Part shown: positions 1 to 6,095 of the stretch, piece after piece
Layout of the letters: every line of letters begins with the position of its first letter
Position numbering within the stretch: the stretch's first letter is position 1
NCBI GenBank assembly: GCA_001772665.1
Contig: MEVH01000027.1
Span: 17,008-30,370 of the forward strand
Source of the DNA: a candidate division WWE3 bacterium RIFCSPLOWO2_01_FULL_39_13
GTDB lineage: Bacteria; Patescibacteriota; WWE3; 2-01-FULL-39-13
Reading direction: 5' to 3'
DNA length: 13,363 nt
Translations under genes and position numbers: made by a program
Notes under the pieces: model-generated
What the model was told of the DNA's origin: nothing
What the model saw: only the letters and a program-made list of their open reading frames with translations
The model's database searches: none

Positions 1-878
1 CATCTAACAGGCCGATTGGGGTCTTTATGTTTCTTGGTCCGACCGGTGTCGGAAAAACCCAGCTTGCCAAAGCGTTAGCCGAGGTTTTATATGGGTCAGA
101 TGATTTTCTTATCAGGGTGGACATGAGCGAGTTTAACGAAAAGCATAATGTCGCAAGGCTTGTTGGAGCTCCTCCTGGATATGTAGGATACGAAGAAGGC
201 GGACAGGTTACCGAAAAAGTCCGAAGAAAGCCTTATTCGATTCTTCTTTTTGATGAGATAGAAAAGGCTCATCCTGATATCTTTAATGTCCTACTGCAGA
301 TTATGGATGAAGGAAGGCTTACAGACGGCCACGGCAGGACTGTAAATTTCAGGAATACCATAATTATAATGACATCGAATGTCGGGTCAGAATATTTAGG
401 ACAGCATTCAATCGGTTTTTCTGAATCGTCTGATGAGACAGAAACATCAGAAAAGATTATGGAAGAGCTTATGAGCAAAGAAATTAATTCAAAATTAGAG
501 GTGGCATTAAAAAATCAGTTCAGACCTGAATTTTTAAACAGAATTGATGATATTGTTATATTCAGTCTTTTGGGGAGGGATGATATCGGCAGGATAGTTG
601 ATATCCAGGTTAGACAGCTTGAAAAGCTTTTGTCAGATACAGATTTGAGGATTAAAGTAAGTGACAAAGCAAAGAAGTATCTTGTTGACCATGGGTATAA
701 TCTTGAAATGGGTGCGAGGCCGTTAAAGAGGTTGATTCAAAAGGAAATTGAAAATCAGATTTCTTTATTGGTTATTAACCAAGAGGCAAAGCCGGGAGAT
801 CTTATTCTTATTGATGCTGCAAACGGAAGTATTAAGGTTAGAGTAAAGCAGGAATCAAAAGTGTCAGTTTCAGCTTAG
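1..878 (+). CDS. ClpC/ClpB-type AAA+ unfoldase, C-terminal part (5' end outside window)
   Basis: This is the second AAA+ module of a Hsp100 unfoldase, a cytoplasmic ATP-driven hexamer that threads proteins for refolding or for the ClpP protease. The reading frame is open from base 3 to the TAG, so the gene starts outside the window and the ATG at 27 is internal. Visible motifs are Walker A (GPTGVGKT), the pore loop GYVGYEEGG, Walker B (ILLFDEIEKAH), sensor 1 (IIIMTSN) and the sensor 2 region GARPLKR. The stretch GRTVNFRNT is closer to ClpC than to ClpB, but the N-terminal and middle domains that would decide this are missing. The protein ends shortly after the small D2 subdomain with a short polar tail. 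Family assignment is certain; the subfamily is tentative. Confidence 0.95.
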   Translation, partial: SNRPIGVFMFLGPTGVGKTQLAKALAEVLYGSDDFLIRVDMSEFNEKHNVARLVGAPPGYVGYEEGGQVTEKVRRKPYSILLFDEIEKAHPDIFNVLLQIMDEGRLTDGHGRTVNFRNTIIIMTSNVGSEYLGQHSIGFSESSDETETSEKIMEELMSKEINSKLEVALKNQFRPEFLNRIDDIVIFSLLGRDDIGRIVDIQVRQLEKLLSDTDLRIKVSDKAKKYLVDHGYNLEMGARPLKRLIQKEIENQISLLVINQEAKPGDLILIDAANGSIKVRVKQESKVSVSA

Positions 879-899
879 GCAAAATAATAGATATTTAAA

Positions 900-913
900 A
901 ACACTATAGTGTT
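900..913. repeat. perfect 14-bp palindrome upstream of rplS
   Basis: AACACTATAGTGTT is its own reverse complement. It lies between the clp stop and rplS and overlaps the first two bases of the proposed -35 element of rplS, so it could be an operator. No U-run follows it, so it is not a convincing terminator. Confidence 0.4.
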
Positions 914-940
914 GATGAATCTCACATAATAGGATAGAAT
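912..940 (+). promoter_or_regulatory. putative sigma70-type promoter of rplS
   Basis: TTGATG (912-917) is followed after 17 bp by TAGAAT (935-940). These match the -35 and -10 consensus at 4 and 5 of 6 positions. Transcription would begin about 7 bases before the rplS ATG, leaving almost no leader, which fits the absence of a Shine-Dalgarno sequence. Confidence 0.4.
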
Positions 941-953
941 TCACTCCATAATT

Positions 954-1400
954 ATGGATAAAGAAGACTCGAAGAACCCTCAGGTTGTTGATAAAACAAA
1001 GGAAGCAAAAGAGCTAACTGAAAAAAAATCAGACACATCTCACAAGCCAGACGGAGACGAAGCTAAGGAAAAGCCAGTTGATGCAGAAAGTTCTGTTAAG
1101 AAGGATAGTTTTAGATCCGGAGATAGAATTGTGGTGAGTTATAAAATTACTGAGGGTAAAAAGTCTAGAATTCAGCTTTTTGAGGGGCTGGTTATTGCTG
1201 AAAAAGGATCGGGTGTTTCAAGAACTTTTACTATTAGAAGGATTTCAGCTGGTGGTATTGGAGTTGAAAGGATTTTTCCTCTGCATTCTCCTAATATTGC
1301 GTCAATAGCTGTTAAGTCAAAAGGCAAAGTGCGAAGGGCAAAACTTTATTATATGCGTGAAAGAGAAGGACGTGCTGCCAGCAAGATTAAAGAAAGATAA
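954..1400 (+). CDS. rplS: 50S ribosomal protein L19 with charged N-terminal extension
   Basis: L19 is a large-subunit ribosomal protein at the interface with the 30S subunit. The canonical domain covers about residues 50-148, beginning at SFRSGDRIVVSYKI. It contains the family stretches FEGLVIA, SRTFTIRRIS, GVERIFPLHSP and AKLYYMRER. The first roughly 48 residues are not part of the usual protein of about 115 residues. They are almost entirely Lys, Glu, Asp, Ser and Thr and are probably disordered. The ATG at 954 is the first in this frame after the likely promoter, and no ribosome binding site is visible. If an internal start were used the extension would vanish, but no ATG lies near the domain boundary. 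Confidence 0.95.
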   Translation: MDKEDSKNPQVVDKTKEAKELTEKKSDTSHKPDGDEAKEKPVDAESSVKKDSFRSGDRIVVSYKITEGKKSRIQLFEGLVIAEKGSGVSRTFTIRRISAGGIGVERIFPLHSPNIASIAVKSKGKVRRAKLYYMREREGRAASKIKER

Positions 1401-1478
1401 TCCACTTTTAATTTCATCTTCATTACATTTTCATTTTTTGTTAAAAGAATTGTAATTTCAATTCAATAAACTGAATAA

Positions 1479-1850
1479 GTGCTTAATGAAAGTCAACAAT
1501 TAGGACGATATGGCGAGCTTATTGCGTCAAAATACCTTGAAAAAAAAGGTTATAAGATTCTTTTTTTGAATTATTCCAAGCAGCGCTGGGGCGAAATAGA
1601 CATTATAGCTATAGATAAAGAAGAAATTGTCTTTGTTGAAGTCAAAACCAGAAAAACAAATAGATACGGAAGTGCACTTGAATCAATTAATCCATATAAA
1701 TTAAAGTCGTTGAGAAATTCCATCAACTACTTTCTAAAAGCCGAAGGAAGACATTACAGAAATTTCCCGATGCGAATAGACGCCATCGGAATCAACACCT
1801 CCCAAAACTCTCACAAAGCCAGGCTAGAGCATATTAAGGCGATTAGCTAG
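1479..1850 (+). CDS. yraN: YraN family (UPF0102) predicted endonuclease-like protein
   Basis: The protein has 123 residues, normal for the family, and a restriction-endonuclease-like fold is expected. Near the N-terminus is the signature GRYGELIASKYLEKKGY. It is followed by RWGEIDIIA and FVEVKTR, which hold the Glu, Asp and Glu-x-Lys residues of the nuclease-like active site. The start is a GTG, since an in-frame TAA lies directly upstream. No clear Shine-Dalgarno site is present. It follows rplS after 78 bp; yraN is often found near rplS and rnhB, so the neighbourhood supports the call. Its exact cellular role is not established, and recombination or repair of mobile DNA has been suggested from similarity to resolvase-like nucleases. 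Confidence 0.9.
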   Translation: MLNESQQLGRYGELIASKYLEKKGYKILFLNYSKQRWGEIDIIAIDKEEIVFVEVKTRKTNRYGSALESINPYKLKSLRNSINYFLKAEGRHYRNFPMRIDAIGINTSQNSHKARLEHIKAIS

Positions 1851-1879
1851 TATTTCTCGCATTATTAAGAAATCTTATA

Positions 1880-2108
1880 TTACATTTCTCGTATAATTTC
1901 TCGGAATGTATCTATATCAATTTTTAATGTTCGGAGATTATTTCGGATAATAAATATTGGAATCTCTTCGTCTGTTGTTATAACAACTGGTCTTTTAAGC
2001 CCAGGCCTTGAGTAAACGATGTGATCTCCTTTGGTTCTTTTTAATACACAGCCGATTTGCTTTAAGAATTTTTCGAATTGTGTTTTTGACAGGAGTTAGC
2101 GAGGCCAT
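1880..2108 (-). pseudogene. hicA: HicA-like mRNA interferase toxin, frameshifted
   Basis: The first eight codons from the ATG at 2108 read MASLTPVK. The frame is then lost at a run of five A. Removing one A restores a continuous 75-residue reading frame ending at the TAA (1880-1882). It contains QFEKFLKQIGC, KRTKGDHIVYSRPG and PVVITTDEEIP. This is the compact HicA fold, with the conserved Gly-Asp-His supplying the catalytic histidine of the ribosome-independent mRNase. It lies 3 bp after the stop of hicB. The defect may be a real inactivating insertion or a homopolymer sequencing error. The lack of any other damage along the restored frame suggests the event is recent or artificial. Confidence 0.85.
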
Positions 2109-2111
2109 CTA

Positions 2112-2414
2112 TTAAACACAAACTGGGACTTCAAGTTTTAAAGATTCCGTAGCAACAACAACGGGTGGCTGCCATTTTTTATCAATCTTTCTCCAGTTAA
2201 GCTCATGGAGAGTCTCGTCAATCGAATTATTTTCTACTAGTTCTTCGAAGAATATGACAACAAGCTCTTTAAACCTTTTTTCAGCGAGTTCAAATGTATT
2301 CGCATGTGTTGATATATCCAAGTCTGGGGAATAAGCAACAAAAACACACCCTTCTTTTCGAAAGGAAACCGGAAGCCGAAGACTGACTGTAACTTTTCGC
2401 TGTTTTCCTACCAT
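2112..2414 (-). CDS. hicB: HicB-like antitoxin
   Basis: This is the predicted antitoxin that would bind and neutralise HicA. The 100-residue protein has the HicB/UPF0150 partial RNase H-like fold, seen in VFVAYSPDLDISTHANTFELAEKRFKELV. Typical family members read as a strand, then sPdlpg, then ..T..eA. The C-terminus beyond about residue 80 is short and shows no ribbon-helix-helix, so any DNA binding would have to come from elsewhere. The gene order is antitoxin first, the reverse of the classical hicAB order. Its ATG sits inside an inverted repeat that may be the autoregulatory operator. The gene is intact although its partner is frameshifted. Confidence 0.8.
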   Translation of the reverse strand: MVGKQRKVTVSLRLPVSFRKEGCVFVAYSPDLDISTHANTFELAEKRFKELVVIFFEELVENNSIDETLHELNWRKIDKKWQPPVVVATESLKLEVPVCV

Positions 2415-2440
2415 ATGTATAGCATAAATATACCATATAC
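2411..2440 (-). promoter_or_regulatory. imperfect inverted repeat at the hicB start, possible operator
   Basis: ATATGTATA and TATACCATAT, separated by 7 bases, form an imperfect inverted repeat with one extra C. It covers the hicB start codon and the bases just upstream. The position fits autorepression by a toxin-antitoxin complex, but this is inferred from position and symmetry alone. Confidence 0.3.
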
Positions 2441-2487
2441 TATTTTCCTCTGCAGAAATTTTATAAGTGTTACGAGTTCACATTTGA

Positions 2488-2628
2488 AATTCCCCACTTG
2501 AACACTTAGATATTGCAAAAAAACTAGGGTGGAACACTCTGCTATACGATCCTTCAGATATTAAAACCTCGAATATACAATTGTTAGAAATGCTTGGTTA
2601 CAGCACTAAAAATGGGGTGGGTAGTTGA
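2488..2628 (+). pseudogene. 3' remnant of a HAD-superfamily hydrolase
   Basis: The last 46 codons of a HAD-like phosphohydrolase survive. The fragment begins at NSPLEHLDIAKKLGWNTL, which matches HAD motif IV (usually D-D/N-S followed by a helix and KKLGWNTILYD). The acidic residue just before the Asn is already lost. It ends in a TGA at 2626-2628. Upstream the frame is closed by a TGA at 2485-2487 and shows no HAD-like sequence, so everything with motifs I to III has been deleted or replaced. Its last 16 bases lie inside the 124-bp repeat, which ties the remnant to the insertion history of the segment on its right. Confidence 0.6.
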
Positions 2629-2736
2629 GGCTAATTTGAACCAGATAATTGAAGAAATCGAAGTATTATCTGAGGTGATGATTGGAGCCGGGCAGATTTA
2701 ATGACTAAGCTGTTTTCCACTATTAAGATGGAAGTG
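2613..2736. repeat. 124-bp direct repeat, left copy
   Basis: This stretch matches 7788-7911 base for base except at three positions, all transitions, with no gaps. It holds the stop codon of the HAD remnant near its left end. On the minus strand at its right end it carries the last 12 codons and stop of the HIT gene (HFHLNSGKQLSH), here detached from the rest of that gene. Confidence 0.95.
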
Positions 2737-2825
2737 GGATAGTGTTTCGTTTTTTGTGTTACTGGATTTCTTATCTGTAGTCAGTTGAATTTTGGGATTG
2801 ATTCTAAGAGGTGTCATGCAAAAAA

Positions 2826-3386
2826 TCAGATAGCGCTAGTATATTGTCTGGCTATCTCTTCATACCCTTTGTTCCATATATGCAGGCGTTCTTCCTCCGG
2901 ATATTCTGTGATCGCCCTTTTCTCATCGTATAATCTTATAATTCCATTCCAGCCCTTTGTATCTTTACCTTTAACTTCACTGCCTAATGTCACTGGAACC
3001 TGAAATACGTACTCTATTGTCTTTCCAGCTGGATAAGCTAAGACTGTCGCAACTTCAAAGTGGGCAGTATTATCACCGAGATAATCAATTAACTTTATAA
3101 GCATCGCAGCCGAAAGCCTCTTTTCTACATAATTTGTGTATGGTCCGGGAAGGTCTAATGCATGTATAAAAAAACTATGGTCTTCCCTCACTGAGGGATG
3201 TCCAAGTTCTAAAGCTGCTTGCAAAGCTGTAAACCTAGCTATTTCGAGACTAGATTCAGCTTGAATCTCTGGAAAATCCTTTGAGACGGGTTTTAAACCA
3301 AGATCGTACCTGGTAAATGCTTTTTTCGCAGCCATCAGCTTACCGGGCTTTTTTGTCACCAAATATAGATAATCTTTAATTGCCAT
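2826..3386 (-). CDS. HAM1/ITPase-like (non-canonical purine NTP pyrophosphatase family) protein
   Basis: Family members hydrolyse ITP, XTP and their deoxy forms to monophosphates and keep them out of DNA and RNA. The 186-residue protein opens with YLVTKKPGKLMAA, the HAM1 substrate loop (usually T.N.gKl.E). It continues with FPEIQ and REDHSFFIHALDLPGPYTNY, matching the family's (v)ED-SGL..dALnG.PG.YS. The usual D-S-G is D-H-S here. The GYDP..F region is GWNGIIRLYD, and the late S-H-R nucleotide-binding motif is absent, with LHIWNKG in its place. It may therefore act on an unusual nucleotide or in the neighbouring pathway. It is divergent from the operon, with 63 bp to the mini-ORF at 3450. No ribosome binding site is visible. 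Confidence 0.8.
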   Translation of the reverse strand: MAIKDYLYLVTKKPGKLMAAKKAFTRYDLGLKPVSKDFPEIQAESSLEIARFTALQAALELGHPSVREDHSFFIHALDLPGPYTNYVEKRLSAAMLIKLIDYLGDNTAHFEVATVLAYPAGKTIEYVFQVPVTLGSEVKGKDTKGWNGIIRLYDEKRAITEYPEEERLHIWNKGYEEIARQYTSAI

Positions 3387-3407
3387 AAATTTTATTCACG
3401 AAATATC

Positions 3408-3443
3408 TATAATCTGTACTTGCACTATCCTTTTTGGGGAGGG
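3408..3443 (+). promoter_or_regulatory. -10 element and strong ribosome binding site of the mini-ORF
   Basis: TATAAT at 3408-3413 is a perfect -10 hexamer. TTGCCA at 3380-3385 resembles a -35 box but lies 22 bp away, longer than normal. GGGGAGGG at 3436-3443 contains GGAGG ending 7 bases before the ATG at 3450. Such a strong site is unusual in this window, where most genes have none. Confidence 0.5.
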
Positions 3444-3449
3444 TAGCTG

Positions 3450-3500
3450 ATGGAAGTTACTACTGCCATCGAAGAATCACATGTGACTATCACTCCTTAA
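3450..3500 (+). CDS. 16-residue mini-ORF upstream of the operon (leader or precursor peptide candidate)
   Basis: The peptide is MEVTTAIEESHVTITP, ending in TAA. It has an ATG and a GGAGG ribosome binding site at ideal spacing. A perfect -10 box lies about 40 bases upstream, and the first gene of the operon follows 93-120 bases later. Two readings are possible. It may be a regulatory leader peptide whose translation controls the downstream methyltransferase gene, as short leaders do for some rRNA methyltransferase resistance genes. Or it may be a tiny precursor peptide modified by the operon's enzymes. It has no Cys, so an EpiD-type C-terminal Cys decarboxylation is ruled out. No homologue is recognised. 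Translation is well supported by the signals; function is unknown. Confidence 0.5.
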   Translation: MEVTTAIEESHVTITP

Positions 3501-3620
3501 CAAATATTTTACTTCGGACGTTAAAAAACAACAAATACGACCATTCCAACTTTGACAAACATTTAATATGATCTAACTCGGAGAATACACCAATTGTTGA
3601 TATTGCAGTATAATTACCGC

Positions 3621-4205
3621 ATGGCAGAAGAAAGTGCTACAAAAGCAGGTTTAGTTAGACCTAGAAATCCCTTTGAGGGCAACGAGGTCTTGTGGAACGA
3701 ATGGGAGAAACAATGCATAGTGCCCCCAGTGAGAATTGCATTAGTACATCTAAATAAGCCGTATGACCTTGCTCAATCTGCACAGATCGCTCTCTCGACT
3801 AGTGTTGGTGTACCACATGTAGGGTTTGAAATGGTTGGAACAACATTGGATTTCTCGCACGAAAAAATATTCAGTAAGGTTAGATCATGGAATATTCCAG
3901 CAAAATGTCTCGATGCTATACCACGAAGAAAGAATTCCTTGGAACATATAAAAACTCAAGGATTTAGATTAGTTGGCACAGTACCAAGTAATGGTAAAAA
4001 TGCCCTCGACTTTGAATGGCAGGATGACGATGTCATTGTTATAGGAGGAGCTAACGGCCTGTCAAGAGATGATCAGCGATTCTTAGATGAAACCATAACA
4101 ATTCCAAGTGACCTGCATTTTATGACAACAACTTCTGTGATCCCTATTCTAACTTACCAAATATTGGGTAACAGGGGTCTGTGGCATCAAAATGAAAAAA
4201 GTTAG
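3621..4205 (+). CDS. SPOUT (SpoU/TrmH-like) superfamily protein, diverged
   Basis: SpoU-type enzymes methylate ribose 2'-OH groups in tRNA or rRNA through a trefoil-knot SAM site. The C-terminal half shows that layout: DVIVIGGANGLS at about residues 137-148 (motif 2, usually lvlGnEgeGLs) and ITIPSDLHF at about 159-167 (motif 3). The motif 1 region reads NKPYDLAQSAQIALSTSVG, where canonical members have N-x-G-x-x-x-R. The catalytic Arg is therefore missing, and so are the motif 2 Glu and the motif 3 S-L-N. It may use a different mechanism or only bind substrate. I chose the ATG at 3621, which stands 6 bases after a TATAAT. A TTG at 3594 with GGAG 10 bases upstream is an alternative. Its 3' end overlaps the next gene by 14 bases. 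The fold call is moderate and the target unknown. Confidence 0.65.
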   Translation: MAEESATKAGLVRPRNPFEGNEVLWNEWEKQCIVPPVRIALVHLNKPYDLAQSAQIALSTSVGVPHVGFEMVGTTLDFSHEKIFSKVRSWNIPAKCLDAIPRRKNSLEHIKTQGFRLVGTVPSNGKNALDFEWQDDDVIVIGGANGLSRDDQRFLDETITIPSDLHFMTTTSVIPILTYQILGNRGLWHQNEKS

Positions 4206-5307
4206 CATTCCCAAACAATCTATTTCCGGGAAAAACATCTACCTTATAGTTTCTGCTGCTAAAAAGATGAGAGTAGTCCCTGAAGTGGCTGATGAGTTAT
4301 TGGCAAAAGGCGCAAATGTTTTCATAATTCCTACGGAAAATGCACTAAAGATGCCTGATTATTTATCAAAATATCGTCATTTGATATACAGCGATTTTAA
4401 TTGGAGGGGAAACGGCAAACAGTTGCCAGAGGAAGACATAATTATGATATTACCGTGTACTTTTAATACATTTAATAAAATCTCATCCGGTATAGCTGAT
4501 AATTATGCCACCACGCTGATAGCTACCGCTATTGGAAATAGCAAAAAGGTTTATATTGCACCAGCTTTCGATAAAACATTATGGAACCATCCGCTAACTG
4601 TGGAATCAGTTAAAAAGCTAGAAAGCTGGGGTGCAACTGTAATTTGGCCGGAAATAACAAGTAAAAAGGTTTCTATGATGGACTACCGTAAAGCTCTTGA
4701 TCGGCTATATATCGAAGAATCAACAATAATCTTTGATTCCGAGCAAATTTTCACTGATGAATTATTAGATTTACTAAAAACTGCTCGCAAAAGATATATA
4801 CAAGAGTTCGTAAAAATAGGTAAATATCAGGAGCAGGTTGGTTTAAATGCTTTCAGCAATGGTAATTACAGTGTAAAACTTGAGAATCAAAAGTTAATGC
4901 TAATAACTAGAACCGGAAGTAGTCTGGGAAATCTCTCTCCAGAAGATTTAACTCTGGTAAGCCTTGAAAATATGAATAAGGTCGTTTGGGTCGGAGATAA
5001 AATGCCATCGTGCGATACACCCATGCACATAGTCATCTATAATAATACTAACGCGAGAGCCATAACACATTCTCACTGTTCTCGCATTACATATGATGAA
5101 ACTTTGGACAAGCATAAAACCGCTGATTATATAAGATATGGCAGGTTTGATACTATTCTCAGCGCTATAGATCAACTGGAAAGGAACAATGGAATCATTA
5201 TATTAAGGTACCATGGCGAGGTAGGGATAGGACAAACCCTGGATGAAGCCTCTAGAAAAATTACTAAACTGCTTGAACAAGTTGGAAAAATCAATAAAAA
5301 TGGATAA
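4192..5307 (+). CDS. fusion of an HFCD-type flavoprotein domain and a class II aldolase domain
   Basis: Residues 14-155 resemble the FMN-binding homo-oligomeric flavin Cys decarboxylases (PPC decarboxylase/EpiD type). PCTFNTFNKISSGIADN (88-104) corresponds to PATANTIAKIANGIADN, and IAPAFDKTLWNHP (122-134) to aPAMN..Mw.hP. The usual active-site His in the H-I-x-L stretch before this motif is absent. Residues 204-365 form a class II aldolase/adducin domain, with SNGNYSVKL, THSHC and RYHGEVGIG. The three zinc-binding His are at 293, 295 and 341. The catalytic Glu position holds Asp275 in PSCDTPMH. The substrate is probably phosphorylated or sugar-like, as for fuculose-phosphate aldolase and methylthioribulose-phosphate dehydratase. 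It overlaps the preceding gene by 14 bases and the following one by 8, implying one transcript. I know of no characterised enzyme with this fusion. Confidence 0.75.
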   Translation: MKKVSIPKQSISGKNIYLIVSAAKKMRVVPEVADELLAKGANVFIIPTENALKMPDYLSKYRHLIYSDFNWRGNGKQLPEEDIIMILPCTFNTFNKISSGIADNYATTLIATAIGNSKKVYIAPAFDKTLWNHPLTVESVKKLESWGATVIWPEITSKKVSMMDYRKALDRLYIEESTIIFDSEQIFTDELLDLLKTARKRYIQEFVKIGKYQEQVGLNAFSNGNYSVKLENQKLMLITRTGSSLGNLSPEDLTLVSLENMNKVVWVGDKMPSCDTPMHIVIYNNTNARAITHSHCSRITYDETLDKHKTADYIRYGRFDTILSAIDQLERNNGIIILRYHGEVGIGQTLDEASRKITKLLEQVGKINKNG

Positions 5308-6094
5308 TGCTAAAGGTTGGAATACAATATCAAAAAGTTACCAGAAACGCTATAACATCCAACCAAATAAATATTACTGGGGTCCATTATGCCCGAAGAG
5401 TCTTGATAAGTTACTTGGAAATTTAAAAGGTAAAAGGATATTGGAACTGGGTAGTGGTGCAGCTCAGAATTCAATATATTTGGCAAAACATGGAGCCTGC
5501 GTTACAGCGCTTGATGTATCTTCTGAACAGCTAAACTATGGACGTAAATTAGCAAAAGCTAATAATGTCCATATAGAATTTGTGCAGGGAAATTTTGAAA
5601 GTGTAAAAAAATATTTTGAACCTAATATTTTTGATAAAATAGTTTCCTCATTTGCCTTACAGTACTGCATGACACCAAAGTCTTTAAAATCAGTTATTAA
5701 TCAGATATTCAATTTACTTAAAATCAAAGGAGAACTAATATTTAGCATAGACCACCCCGTAAGACATCATGGATATTGGGATCAAAACGATAATTTCATA
5801 ATTGATAATTATTTCGATAGAAATACTAAGTCCTGGGAATATTCTTTTCCAGAAGATGGAATCTCATCCACTATGACTGGTTCCTATAAAACAATAGCGG
5901 ACTACATTTCGTCCATCATTGAGACCGGGTTTATATTGAAAGCTTTTATTGAACCAGAACCAATAGATCATGAAATTTCAAATAATTTCGCTGTCAAGTC
6001 GAGATATATTGATGATCCCAAGAAGAACCCATTTAGTATAAATCATTTAAAAAGAATTCCCGGGACATTAATTATTAAGGTTGTTAAAGAATAG
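5300..6094 (+). CDS. class I SAM-dependent methyltransferase (first of two)
   Basis: The 264-residue protein has a Rossmann-like methyltransferase domain from about residue 44 to 160. Motif I is RILELGSGAAQNSIYLA (46-62), and the acidic residue that binds the SAM ribose is Asp72 in ALDVSSEQL. FDKIVSSFALQY and ELIFSIDHPVRHH give the later strands. The N-terminal W-x-x-I-x-x-x-Y segment and the His-rich stretch after motif V point to small-molecule methyltransferases rather than DNA or rRNA enzymes, but the acceptor is not evident. I chose the ATG at 5300, which overlaps the end of the aldolase gene by 8 bases in translational-coupling style. Longer in-frame extensions would only lie within the aldolase gene. 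Confidence 0.85.
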   Translation: MDNAKGWNTISKSYQKRYNIQPNKYYWGPLCPKSLDKLLGNLKGKRILELGSGAAQNSIYLAKHGACVTALDVSSEQLNYGRKLAKANNVHIEFVQGNFESVKKYFEPNIFDKIVSSFALQYCMTPKSLKSVINQIFNLLKIKGELIFSIDHPVRHHGYWDQNDNFIIDNYFDRNTKSWEYSFPEDGISSTMTGSYKTIADYISSIIETGFILKAFIEPEPIDHEISNNFAVKSRYIDDPKKNPFSINHLKRIPGTLIIKVVKE

Positions 6095-6095
6095 T

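Noticed and set aside
269..478. Minus-strand open frame inside the clp gene
   Set aside because: It is fully antisense to a conserved AAA+ domain and has no start signals.
3450..3500. Mini-ORF as an EpiD-type lanthipeptide precursor decarboxylated by the flavoprotein
   Set aside because: The peptide has no Cys, and the flavoprotein lacks the usual active-site His. A different kind of modification or a regulatory role remains open.
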